A stretch of DNA of 23,783 bases from the NCBI RefSeq assembly GCF_029054785.1, contig NZ_JAIDEN010000069.1:1-23783 (forward strand). The letters are read 5' to 3'. This stretch comes from Duncaniella sp. GTDB lineage: Bacteria > Bacteroidota > Bacteroidia > Bacteroidales > Muribaculaceae. The translations under genes were made by a program, and so were the position numbers. Position 1 is the stretch's first letter. Every line of letters begins with the position of its first letter. Under the pieces are notes generated by a model. It made no database searches. It saw only the letters and a program-made list of their open reading frames with translations, and had not been told where the DNA came from. Shown here piece by piece: positions 1 through 7,168 of this stretch.

Positions 1-116
1 CCCGAGTCAAACGGGCAGCTTGTCCTCTGGGATTAACACCAAACTGTACAAATAAATCAGGCGACCTTGAAAGGCCGCCCAATACTCTATGTCTTTTGCT
101 TGGTTGAAAAACATAA
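1..116. other. Window edge, unassigned sequence
   Basis: All six frames of this edge carry only short open stretches. A minus-strand frame stays open to the window start and a plus frame contains the residues CPLGLTP, faintly like the PLGL motif at the end of Rhs cores, but neither is enough to call a gene. Plus frame 1 (37-141) could be the N-terminal part of the decayed gene that follows in another frame. I see nothing firm here. Confidence 0.2.
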
Positions 117-341
117 AGTTCTTATCCCGAACTTGCGTCTATAAGTTTATCCCCTTTTTTAGAAGCCAATGATAAGATTATATTGTTTTGGGGTAGTAAC
201 TGTTCGATTATTACTTTTGGTGAGGTTTTTCTCAAGTATTGGACTTATTTCTGCTACCCGGATGATGATAATATATTGATTGCTGTTCCTGCAAAAAAAT
301 GTTTTAATTACCTTTGTAGAAGAGAATTTTGCATTTTATAA
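117..341 (+). pseudogene. Decayed immunity-protein-like gene (C-terminal part)
   Basis: An open frame of about 74 codons runs from just after a TAA at 114-116 to tandem TAA codons at 339-344, with no ATG. Its translation reads like a genuine globular protein tail: YPELASISLSPFLEANDKI, then the segments ILFWGSNCS, FLKYW, FCYPDDDN. The pattern FWGS...KYW..FCYP.DD resembles small immunity-type proteins found in polymorphic toxin loci (DUF2947-like, from memory). The missing N-terminus may lie in another frame at 37-141, which would put a frameshift near 120-130. The intact SUKH immunity gene 100 bp downstream supports an immunity-gene array. Sure that it is a coding relic; family assignment is weak. 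Confidence 0.5.
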
Positions 342-439
342 TAAAAAGTCAAATGAGGTCGATAACAAGCTGCTCAACATCTCATAAGGGGTAGTTAGCT
401 TCCGAACATTTGCATCATGTATCACGAAATAAAAATTAA

Positions 440-988
440 ATGGAAAAAGAAATATCTTGTTTAATAGATGAATTTATTAGTCTATCTGATGAATTAAGGC
501 CTGGGTATTCCTTGAGTATTATTAAGGACAACGAGTTGTCTTTAATCCTTCCGGATTCATTAAAAATATTGTACTCTAAAGTAAGTGGCACATATTATGA
601 AACTGAAGATCAACGATTGATGGATTTCTTACCCGGTTATCTTCTCATCAGGGATGCTGAATACGAAAGTTTTATGCAGTCTATAAAGGAAATGATTTCG
701 AATGGAGAAGACAAGTATTATCCTATTCTTGTGAATTATTCCTCTGACTTTTATGCCTTGAAAGTATCGGAAGGTAAAGAAAACGGAATTTTCCTGATAG
801 AACACGATGTTGATGAGCCAACAAAGATTCATAATTCTTTTGAAGACTTTCTTCGTACTGTAATCGCTTGCTATAAGGAAAAAAACTATTTTTTGGATGA
901 TGACGGGTATCTTGATATGGACTTTGACGAAGAACAGCTCATCGGCCAAAAGTATAATCCCGGTATTGACTACTGGTTTGAAGATTAA
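440..988 (+). CDS. SMI1/KNR4 (SUKH) family immunity protein
   Basis: This 182-residue protein is probably a cytoplasmic immunity protein that binds and neutralises a polymorphic (Rhs/T6SS/CDI-like) toxin. The SUKH signature is visible: LPDSLKILYSKVSG (residues 37-50), FLPGYLLI (63-70), the core strand YYPILVNYSSDFYALK (93-108), and an acidic C-terminal half ending in PGIDYWFED. It has no signal peptide or membrane segment. ATG at 440 is the first in-frame start; a TAnnTTTG match (TACCTTTG) lies at 309-316, though its -33 box is poor. Base composition is clearly AT-richer than the genes to the right (one sampled line is about 38% GC), typical of horizontally exchanged toxin-immunity modules. 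The cognate toxin is not in the window and would be expected to the left. The stop is only 4 bp from the stop of the convergent gene. Confidence 0.7.
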   Translation: MEKEISCLIDEFISLSDELRPGYSLSIIKDNELSLILPDSLKILYSKVSGTYYETEDQRLMDFLPGYLLIRDAEYESFMQSIKEMISNGEDKYYPILVNYSSDFYALKVSEGKENGIFLIEHDVDEPTKIHNSFEDFLRTVIACYKEKNYFLDDDGYLDMDFDEEQLIGQKYNPGIDYWFED

Positions 989-992
989 GAGG

Positions 993-2237
993 TTAGCGTA
1001 GGTCGTGGAAGCGGTAGCCGAGGCCGATCATGAGGTTGTTGGGGTTGCGGAAACTGTTGAGCTGGTAGCCGACGTGGAGGAAGAGGCTGTGCCAGACGTT
1101 GACTTTCAGCGCCAGAACCTGATAGAAGTTGCGGGTGTCATGGTTGCCGATCAGGTTGTAGCCTAAGCCTGCGTTGATCGAGAAGATCGGCATGACCAGT
1201 TCGCCGCGGGCCGAGAGTCCGGCTGAGACCTGATGGAAAAAGTCGGGACGGCGGAACTTGATGTCATCGTCATAGGTGCCTTCAACCCAGTATCCGGCCA
1301 GACCGGAACTTTCGTCATACTGGATGTCTGCCGAGATTCCTGCACGAAGGAAACGGTTGAAGTTGTACATTGGTGCGAAGTTCAGACCTGCGATCCCGAA
1401 GCGCCCCGGAAGCAGCTGAGGAGAGTCGTTGATGTGGAGCATCCGTTTGCGGGCTGCCCCGTAGACCACAAGATCGTAGCTGAAGTGAGGCCTGACAGGT
1501 TCGGTTTCCTGCATGTCGGCAAGTGTCTGCATGGAGGCGCGGCTGTCGAATGTGTAGATCAGTCCGGCGCGTCCGCCGATGGCATTGACTCCGGGATTTG
1601 GCCACGAGGTGTTGCCGTTTGACCAGTGGGTCATGTCGATTCCGGCTGCGAGAGCTATATTTGAGCTGAGGCAGTAGCGGAGCATGAAGCCGACATTGAT
1701 ATAGGCATTGGTGCCCGAACCGACAATCAGATTGGTCCGGGGATTGTCTTTCTGATATTTTTCCCAGCCGAAGGATGCGCCGAAGTTCCATTCGTAGTCA
1801 AACGTGAGCCGTGGGGCAAGTCTGAAAATCGATGCTCCCTGAAACACATAGACCCCGACCGGCGATCCGATCCGGCTCTTGTCGAAAAACGATGTCAGCG
1901 ACAAGCCTACGCCCTGATAGGCGCCGGGGTAGAGGCGGCCGAGACGGCTCGACGGGGAGTAACTGAAGGAGTATTTCATGTGAGCCGAAATGTCGGAGTG
2001 CAGTTCCTTCGGTCCGGTGCCGTAATAACCGGCATCACGCAGGGCAGATGTCGAAGAACCGACATAGGCACCGCGTAGATCCAGGCCGACATGGCTGATG
2101 AACCGTGAGGCGGTCCGTGTGGAGTCTGTGTCAGCAGCACCGGCTGGTGTCGTAGTGGAAATCGCTGTCAGAAATGCAACTGTGGCGGCATTTCTGGCGA
2201 GTGTTTTGAGGAGGCTTGGGATTCTGTCAGTTTTCAT
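993..2237 (-). CDS. PagL-like acyloxyacyl hydrolase / lipid A 3-O-deacylase, outer-membrane beta-barrel
   Basis: Likely an outer-membrane enzyme that removes an acyl chain from lipid A. A signal peptide (residues 1 to about 34, ending PAGA) precedes strongly amphipathic beta-strand sequence with aromatic girdles and a terminal GLGYRFHDLR strand, as in outer-membrane barrels. The PagL active-site pattern is visible as THWSNGNTSWPNPG (203-216), with H204 and S206 in the H-x-S-N position. At 414 residues it is more than twice the length of PagL itself; the second half contains another H...PN...IG strand (LHVGYQLN...RNPNNLMIG) without the serine, suggesting tandem barrels or a larger barrel. ATG at 2237 overlaps the stop of the upstream lipoprotein gene by 11 bp, so the two are probably translationally coupled. 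Could also be annotated as a generic acyloxyacyl hydrolase. Confidence 0.72.
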   Translation of the reverse strand: MKTDRIPSLLKTLARNAATVAFLTAISTTTPAGAADTDSTRTASRFISHVGLDLRGAYVGSSTSALRDAGYYGTGPKELHSDISAHMKYSFSYSPSSRLGRLYPGAYQGVGLSLTSFFDKSRIGSPVGVYVFQGASIFRLAPRLTFDYEWNFGASFGWEKYQKDNPRTNLIVGSGTNAYINVGFMLRYCLSSNIALAAGIDMTHWSNGNTSWPNPGVNAIGGRAGLIYTFDSRASMQTLADMQETEPVRPHFSYDLVVYGAARKRMLHINDSPQLLPGRFGIAGLNFAPMYNFNRFLRAGISADIQYDESSGLAGYWVEGTYDDDIKFRRPDFFHQVSAGLSARGELVMPIFSINAGLGYNLIGNHDTRNFYQVLALKVNVWHSLFLHVGYQLNSFRNPNNLMIGLGYRFHDLR

Positions 2238-3258
2238 CTGGTTGGATTTCTTGCCATTTGAATGTGTAGAAGAACGGCTGGGTTATCTCGACGGTCGTCG
2301 GCAGATCGTGGGTGCGGCCTGAGACGGGATTCTCGATGTGGAGAGTCGCCTTGGCTGTAATGAATATCCGTTGAAGATTCAGAACTCCTTTAACAGTTGA
2401 GTATGGCGGGATTTCGATGGGGTAGACTGCATAGAAACTGTTGCCGTTGACCGAACCGCTGTCAAGCGGCTTGATGGCGAACGGGTTTGTCGTATAGCGG
2501 ACTTTGGTCCCGTTCAATGCTCCTGCGATCACGGATTCATTTTCGTTATTCACAAAAGTCGGGATTTCAACTTCCGGATATTCCTGATCGGGATCAATGT
2601 CGAAATTGTAGAGATGCTTTGTCTCGAATTTCCCTTGGAGCATACACCAGTTTTCCGGGCAGAACGACTGCGTCATCGGCTTGGGGCTATTGTTGTTGAT
2701 GGTTAGCGGGGTGGTTGTAATGCTGCGGAAATCGTTGGAGAAGTTGGTGTTGTCGTATGTGAGTCCGGTGATGATATATTTGCCCTCCTCGATTTCGCGT
2801 GAAATCACGAAGCGGATATATTCCTCCTTGTAGGTATAGGTCAGTTTTATGCGGCCTGAAATGTTTTCTCCGGAGATATTACTTAGAGTTTTTATGGTCA
2901 GATGGCCTGTCTTTTCCTGAAGGAATTCCACCTCAATCTGGCTGTTGACAGCCATCACGCGGTTAATGAACGGCAGACTTGACGAGACATCCATCAGATA
3001 GAGACTTGATCGGGAATTGTAAGTGTTGGAATAATTCTCGCCGAATATTGTCCAGTCGTATTGAAAGCGGTCGAGTTGCAACTGGATGCTGCGCAGATAT
3101 TCCGTGCCGAACGAGGCCGATTTCATTTCGCCTGTCCCGACGGTGAAATCATTGCCGGAGGGCTGGATGTCATCAATAAATATGTCGTTGTTGCAAGCGG
3201 TCAGCGCCAAGGCTGCCACAAGAAGAATAAGAGGTTGTTTAAAGCACTGTGTTTTCAT
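2227..3258 (-). CDS. Lipoprotein of unknown function, coupled to PagL-like enzyme
   Basis: A 343-residue protein with a lipoprotein signal: KQPLILLVAALALTAC, lipobox LTAC with Cys22. The frame is open 26 codons further upstream, but the start at 3258 is chosen because it puts the signal peptide at the N-terminus and follows the promoter at a sensible distance. The mature part is rich in beta-strand-like alternation with no recognisable catalytic motif; two cysteines flank a Trp (CPENWC, near 218-223 of the mature chain by rough count). I do not recognise the family. The 11-bp overlap with the PagL-like gene suggests it acts with the outer-membrane enzyme, perhaps as an accessory envelope lipoprotein; that is inference from position only. 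Confidence 0.6.
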   Translation of the reverse strand: MKTQCFKQPLILLVAALALTACNNDIFIDDIQPSGNDFTVGTGEMKSASFGTEYLRSIQLQLDRFQYDWTIFGENYSNTYNSRSSLYLMDVSSSLPFINRVMAVNSQIEVEFLQEKTGHLTIKTLSNISGENISGRIKLTYTYKEEYIRFVISREIEEGKYIITGLTYDNTNFSNDFRSITTTPLTINNNSPKPMTQSFCPENWCMLQGKFETKHLYNFDIDPDQEYPEVEIPTFVNNENESVIAGALNGTKVRYTTNPFAIKPLDSGSVNGNSFYAVYPIEIPPYSTVKGVLNLQRIFITAKATLHIENPVSGRTHDLPTTVEITQPFFYTFKWQEIQPDEN

Positions 3259-3306
3259 AAACCGATGTTGAGATCCGGCCAAAGTTGACAGGGGCTGTTG
3301 GGATTG

Positions 3307-3337
3307 CAAAGATAGGCAATTAAATCCTAAAGACAAG
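3307..3337 (-). promoter_or_regulatory. Promoter of lipoprotein/PagL-like operon
   Basis: On the minus strand TATCTTTG (3314-3307) is an exact match to the Bacteroidetes -7 box TAnnTTTG. CTTG at 3337-3334 sits 19 bp upstream in the -33 position. Transcription would begin near 3300, giving a leader of about 40 nt before the ATG at 3258. Confidence 0.55.
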
Positions 3338-3406
3338 CAGACGACAATGGGAAATAGGAATTCTGGATTATTGTAGTGAATATTTAACTTATTTTAGATT
3401 AATGGG

Positions 3407-3439
3407 TGTGGAGATTTCAAAAAGCTATTGATAACTTTG
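3407..3439 (+). promoter_or_regulatory. Candidate promoter of the 3588-6340 unit
   Basis: TAACTTTG at 3432-3439 matches TAnnTTTG exactly, with TGTG 21 bp upstream as a three-of-four match to the -33 TTTG. The leader would be about 140 nt, long enough for post-transcriptional control, but the weak -33 box leaves this uncertain. Confidence 0.35.
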
Positions 3440-3587
3440 TCCCAAATTCGGTTTTAGCAAAATACAATATCCGTGACTCTTTAACCGGTACTGAACGATA
3501 AGTCGGAAAGTTACTGATGTTTCAGAACTAACTGCTTTATACCAATCTGAAAACAGAAATATTAATCATTTACTTATACTTAAATCC

Positions 3588-3950
3588 ATGAAATCCTTAA
3601 AATTGATCCTTGGGCTTGGATTTTTGGCGCTGGCCGCAACGGTACAGGCTGATTCGAAGGTGACCACGGTCATCGGCGGTCAGCAGATCGACAAAGATCT
3701 GACAAAGCTTACATTCAATGACAAGATGGTCACTTTGACATTCAGCGACAGTTCTACCGAGACCGCAGAAATGGGGCTGATTGCCATCTCTTTTGACCAC
3801 GGCGATTCATCAGCGATCTCCGAGATCCTTGCTGATCCGAAAAAAGCCAAAGGAGTCTACAATCTTAAAGGCCAGTATCTTGGCGAAAAGCCTGAAGGTC
3901 TCACTCAGGGAATCTATATTGTTAACGGTCAAAAAGTCTATGTCAAATGA
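3588..3950 (+). CDS. Small secreted protein with C-terminal sorting-like domain
   Basis: A 120-residue exported protein. Residues 1-21 form a signal peptide (LGLGFLALAATVQA, cleavage before DSK). The last 33 residues, GVYNLKGQYLG then GIYIVNGQKVYVK, match the common Bacteroidetes C-terminal pattern of type IX-like sorting or secreted-protein tails (xYNLxGQ...GIYIVNGxKVxVK). The middle (residues 25-80) is a short beta-rich segment of unknown role. Its TGA overlaps the ATG of the pectate lyase by 4 bp (ATGA), so the two are translated from one message. Whether it is a free accessory protein or a displaced sorting domain cannot be told. The reading frame is convincing; the function is unknown. 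Confidence 0.7.
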   Translation: MKSLKLILGLGFLALAATVQADSKVTTVIGGQQIDKDLTKLTFNDKMVTLTFSDSSTETAEMGLIAISFDHGDSSAISEILADPKKAKGVYNLKGQYLGEKPEGLTQGIYIVNGQKVYVK

Positions 3951-6340
3951 AACATCTCTACTCAGTGCGCGGACTTCTGACCGCTGTAATTGCTCTGTTT
4001 GCAAGTGTGTCGGTAATGAAAGCCGAGACTTTGCTTTGCTCTTATGCAAACGGATCCATGACAAACATTACCATCAGCGGTACCACTGTATCAAAATCAG
4101 TAAAATATCAGTCGAATAAGACCAGTGTTACCTGTCTTCAGCTTGCCAATGGTTACACGACTGAAGCCGTCTATAATGGGAATGCTATCAACCTCGTCTG
4201 TGCTGAAGGTTTTAAAACCGGGGATGTGGTGACAATCCAAGGTTTTATAAATAATAAAGATGCATCAAAACGTGGTGCCGTAAAACTTATATCATTGGGA
4301 AATGACGACCAGATAAATGAACTCAATGCTTTTCCTGATTTTATAAACGGTTACACTTCGCCGGATATTCCTGAGAAGCTGACATATACATTGACTGAAG
4401 ATCAGCCGAATCTTTCGCTTGTCCGTGATGGCAACACTGGTACAAATCTTATGTACATATCTGTTGTCCGTGATCCTGGGACTCCTGGCGAAGGTGAGGA
4501 CCCGAATCCGACTCCCGGACCTTCAGGCGACCACTCGGTCAATATGAATACTCTCAACAATCAGATGCTACTCCGGATGACCAACGGCGATGTGAAATAT
4601 TACAACACCGCAGATCTCTCAGAGGTGAACATCGACAAGGTCTCAGGAACCGTGAGCGTGACCCCTCTCGCCGGTGACTGGAACGACGAGTTCAAGAAGA
4701 ATGTTGCCGCAATCAGTTTTGCCAAAGCTCCTGAAACCGGAGAAGATGCCGAGATTGTCAACAAAGGTGTGAACATCGTCGAAGCAAAGGGCTGGTTGGA
4801 GTCTGTCTATGCGAAATGGGAGCCGGTTGAAGGCTATTCGACTTACCACGTATATATTAAAGGTGGAAAGTACAGCGATTACACCCGCATTGACCGCGAG
4901 CTTGTTCGCAACTACGGTTCTTATGGACGTGCCGACATGGTTGGTCTTCCGGCCGGAGTCTATTCACTGAAAGTGGTTCCCGTGCTCATCGACGGTACGG
5001 AAGTTGAGAGCATGGGCAGCGAGGCCAAGGAAATGGCTGTCAAAGCTTATGACCGCAGTGGTTTCGCCCATTTCAATTACAGCGGTATCGGAGCCTACAA
5101 GGACAATGGCGAGCTGAAAGATGATGCCCGTGTGATTTATGTGACAGCCGAGACTGCCAAAACTGTTACATGTCTTGTCAAGCAGAGCAACAAAGATGGC
5201 GAAGGAACCGAATTCACCGGCCTCCAGGCAATCATCAATGCCTATCAGAAAGGTGTAGAAACCCGTCCGCTTGATGTCCGCCTTATCGGAACCATCAGAG
5301 ACGCCGATATGGACACATTAGGCAGCTCTGCCGAGGGGCTTCAGATAAAGGGCAAGAACAATACTATTCCGATGAACATCACCATTGAGGGTATCGGTGA
5401 CGACGCTACGACCTGGGGCTTCGGCTTCCTTCTGAGAAACGCCGTCTCGGTTGAATTGCGCAATTTTGCCAATATGCTTTGCATGGACGACTGCGTTTCG
5501 ATCGACACCGACAACAAATATTGCTGGATTCACCATCTCGATCTCTTCTACGGCAAAACCGGCGGCGATTCCGACCAGGCGAAAGGCGATGGCACTGTCG
5601 ATGTCAAAGGTGACTCACAGTATATCACAATCGCCTACAACCATTTCCACGACAGCGGAAAAAGCTCATTGTGCGGCATGAAGTCTGAATCAGGACCGAA
5701 TTACATAGACTATCACCACAACTGGTTTGACCACAGCGACTCGCGTCATCCGCGTGTGCGCACCATGACTGTTCATGTCTGGAACAACTACTATGACGGC
5801 TGTGCCAAATACGGAGTGGGGGCCACCACCTCGTCGAGTGTATTTGTGGAGCGCAATTTCTTCCGTCACACCTTGGCTCCGATGATGAGCTCACGTCAGG
5901 GTACAGATGCTATGGGCGACGGAACGTTCTCCGGTGAAAATGGTGGTATCATCAAGAGCTTCGGCAACCTTTATGCTGAAAAAGGCACAGCAAACAAATA
6001 TAATGTCATTACCCACACCATGAGTGCTACCAGCTTTGACTGTTATGAAGCATCAAGCCGTGACGAGAAAGTCCCTGCAACTTTCAAGGCGCTTGTCGGC
6101 GGAGGCACTTATGACAACTTTGATACAAACCCTGCTCTGATGTATGAATACACTCCCGTTGAAGCAGCTGATGTTCCGGCTGTCGTGACAGGATTCTATG
6201 GTGCAGGACGTCTGAACCACGGTGATTTCAAGTGGGACATGAACTATGAGGGCGCCGACACTGATTACAGTGTGATCTCCGCCCTAAAGACAGCTCTTCA
6301 GAACTACAAGAGTTCGCTGGTAGGCATCTTCGGTCTGTAA
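3947..6340 (+). CDS. Secreted pectate lyase, polysaccharide lyase family 1-like
   Basis: A 797-residue secreted enzyme expected to cleave polygalacturonate by beta-elimination. Layout: signal peptide 1-26 (ending VMKA), N-terminal beta-rich module about 28-173, acidic Pro/Gly linker 175-196, fibronectin-III-like module about 275-365, and a right-handed beta-helix catalytic domain about 395-760. Catalytic-domain signatures: WIHHLDLF (527-534), GDGTVDVKGD (547-556) where Ca-binding acids are expected, YHHNWFDHSDSRHPRVR (589-605) with R600 and R605 in the positions of the PelC catalytic/binding arginines, and VHVWNNYYDG (609-618). It has no C-terminal sorting domain of its own, yet the preceding 120-residue protein consists largely of one. 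No SusC/SusD pair adjoins it, so it is not part of a complete pectin utilisation locus in this window. Confidence 0.88.
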   Translation: MKHLYSVRGLLTAVIALFASVSVMKAETLLCSYANGSMTNITISGTTVSKSVKYQSNKTSVTCLQLANGYTTEAVYNGNAINLVCAEGFKTGDVVTIQGFINNKDASKRGAVKLISLGNDDQINELNAFPDFINGYTSPDIPEKLTYTLTEDQPNLSLVRDGNTGTNLMYISVVRDPGTPGEGEDPNPTPGPSGDHSVNMNTLNNQMLLRMTNGDVKYYNTADLSEVNIDKVSGTVSVTPLAGDWNDEFKKNVAAISFAKAPETGEDAEIVNKGVNIVEAKGWLESVYAKWEPVEGYSTYHVYIKGGKYSDYTRIDRELVRNYGSYGRADMVGLPAGVYSLKVVPVLIDGTEVESMGSEAKEMAVKAYDRSGFAHFNYSGIGAYKDNGELKDDARVIYVTAETAKTVTCLVKQSNKDGEGTEFTGLQAIINAYQKGVETRPLDVRLIGTIRDADMDTLGSSAEGLQIKGKNNTIPMNITIEGIGDDATTWGFGFLLRNAVSVELRNFANMLCMDDCVSIDTDNKYCWIHHLDLFYGKTGGDSDQAKGDGTVDVKGDSQYITIAYNHFHDSGKSSLCGMKSESGPNYIDYHHNWFDHSDSRHPRVRTMTVHVWNNYYDGCAKYGVGATTSSSVFVERNFFRHTLAPMMSSRQGTDAMGDGTFSGENGGIIKSFGNLYAEKGTANKYNVITHTMSATSFDCYEASSRDEKVPATFKALVGGGTYDNFDTNPALMYEYTPVEAADVPAVVTGFYGAGRLNHGDFKWDMNYEGADTDYSVISALKTALQNYKSSLVGIFGL

Positions 6341-6633
6341 TCAGAACCGGAGATCCGATTCCGACGCTCAATAATAGGAGTAAGTTGCAAAAGTGATCTA
6401 AATAAAGCTGCGTCATCCGCGGTATTGCAACACATGCAAATAAACTGCACCCCAAAAGTTTGACTCAAAACTTTTGGGGTGCAGTTCTGTTGTACATTCT
6501 TCACTTGATATAATCATATCCCATCCAAAGCTAATTGCCAAGTCGACTTTGCGTCACAAATTCAAGCCATCTTTTATCATAGACTTCAAATATGATAGAT
6601 TGACAATTAGGCGTCGAATTTCAAATAAAGTAA
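6341..6633. other. Intergenic region after pectate lyase
   Basis: No gene is visible. The stretch contains the perfect palindrome at 6443-6486 and a smaller 7-bp inverted repeat (tatcata/tatgata, 6575-6597). No U-tract terminator follows the pectate lyase stop. The rest is AT-rich sequence without clear coding character. Confidence 0.5.
6443..6486. repeat. 19-bp perfect palindrome resembling fused insertion-sequence ends
   Basis: The arms at 6443-6461 and 6468-6486 are exact reverse complements, separated by the 6-nt loop gactca. The arm sequence contains CTGCACCCCAAAAGTTT, which resembles the terminal inverted repeats of IS3/IS150-type elements (family resemblance from memory). No transposase lies between or beside the arms, so this looks like a collapsed element or MITE-like scar. 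It could act as a bidirectional hairpin, but neither side carries a U-run. Confidence 0.55.
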
Positions 6634-6843
6634 TTTAGTCATTTCAAGGGAGGAAAATATCGTCTATGGAAAATAGCCAAGGATTCCGAGAGACTTGACC
6701 GCATGGTTGTCTATCAGGCACTCTATGGCAATTGCGGTTATTGGGTTAGACCGGAAAAGATGTTCTTTGAGAGAATCACCAGGGAGGGTCGGGGAGTCAT
6801 TCCCTCGCAGCACAGCAAGCAGACGCTGAGATTGATGGTGTGA
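6634..6843 (+). pseudogene. DUF1653 gene lacking a start codon
   Basis: The frame begins right after a TAA at 6631-6633 and reads HFKGGKYRLWKIAKDSERLD, then MVVYQALYGNCGYWVRPEKM and FFERITREG, the hallmark of small DUF1653 proteins (about 65-75 residues). There is no ATG, GTG or TTG ahead of HFKGGKYR; the first ATG (6703) falls in the middle of the domain and would remove the conserved front. After RITREGRGVIP the sequence is unlike the family and ends at TGA 6841-6843. It is therefore probably a recent pseudogene that lost its start and tail, unless an unusual start codon is used. Confidence 0.7.
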
Positions 6844-6860
6844 TCATTCTTACCGGCAAA

Positions 6861-7036
6861 CAGACTGTCAGGCGCGTATGCCAGCTCAACAAAGAAGTCG
6901 ATCATGAAGAACACGCACATCCACAACTGAAACACCATGTAACGGTGATTGTCGAGAAAATCGACCTTCTCGAGAACGTGTCGACCGAGATAAATACTAT
7001 AAGGAGCGTCGAAAGCACTATCACCAGCAGATTCAT
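6861..7036 (-). pseudogene. Truncated, frameshifted ion-channel (potassium channel-like) gene
   Basis: Reading the minus strand from ATG 7036, frame one gives MNLLVIVLSTLLIVFISVDT, a first transmembrane helix. About 10 codons after that the meaningful frame shifts, giving VDFLDNHRYMVFQLWMCVFF then MIDFFVEL, a second helix. This order (helix, ISxDT, YMxFQxWxC, DFFVEL) is what I recall for the voltage-sensor-like start of Bacteroidales ion-channel proteins. The pore and C-terminus are absent: beyond AYAPD the sequence runs into the DUF1653 relic. The single shift lies near 6960-6973 (around acgttctcgagaagg). The relic identity is a judgement from translated pattern, with no alignment run. Confidence 0.5.
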
Positions 7037-7168
7037 GATGGTGATGACGCGAGGTGTGTGATGAACCGGCGCCTATGCCTTTGCGCCTGATGCGTTAGTA
7101 GTAGCCATAGCATAACGGATTAACAATAGTTAAACAATCATGCGACGGCAAAAGTTTAATCGTCGGCA

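Larger units (their letters stand above)
3259..3587. other. Divergent intergenic region between lipoprotein and pectate lyase units
   Basis: This 329-bp AT-rich spacer contains no gene. It carries a good promoter candidate for the leftward unit near 3307-3337 and a weaker one for the rightward unit near 3407-3439. No terminator, repeat or RNA element is evident. Confidence 0.6.

Noticed and set aside
1..106. Rhs core remnant (PLGL motif)
   Set aside because: Only four residues resemble the motif and no YD repeats are present in the window.
3259..3336. Upstream extension of the lipoprotein gene to 3336
   Set aside because: It would bury the lipoprotein signal 26 residues in and place the promoter -7 box inside the gene.
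6443..6486. Palindrome read as an ordinary intrinsic terminator of the pectate lyase
   Set aside because: No U-run on either side and it lies over 100 bp past the stop; an IS-end scar fits better, though a terminator role cannot be excluded.
6840..7061. Plus-strand open frame of 73 codons
   Set aside because: It is the complement of the channel-like relic; its translation shows no domain, whereas the minus strand gives two membrane helices.
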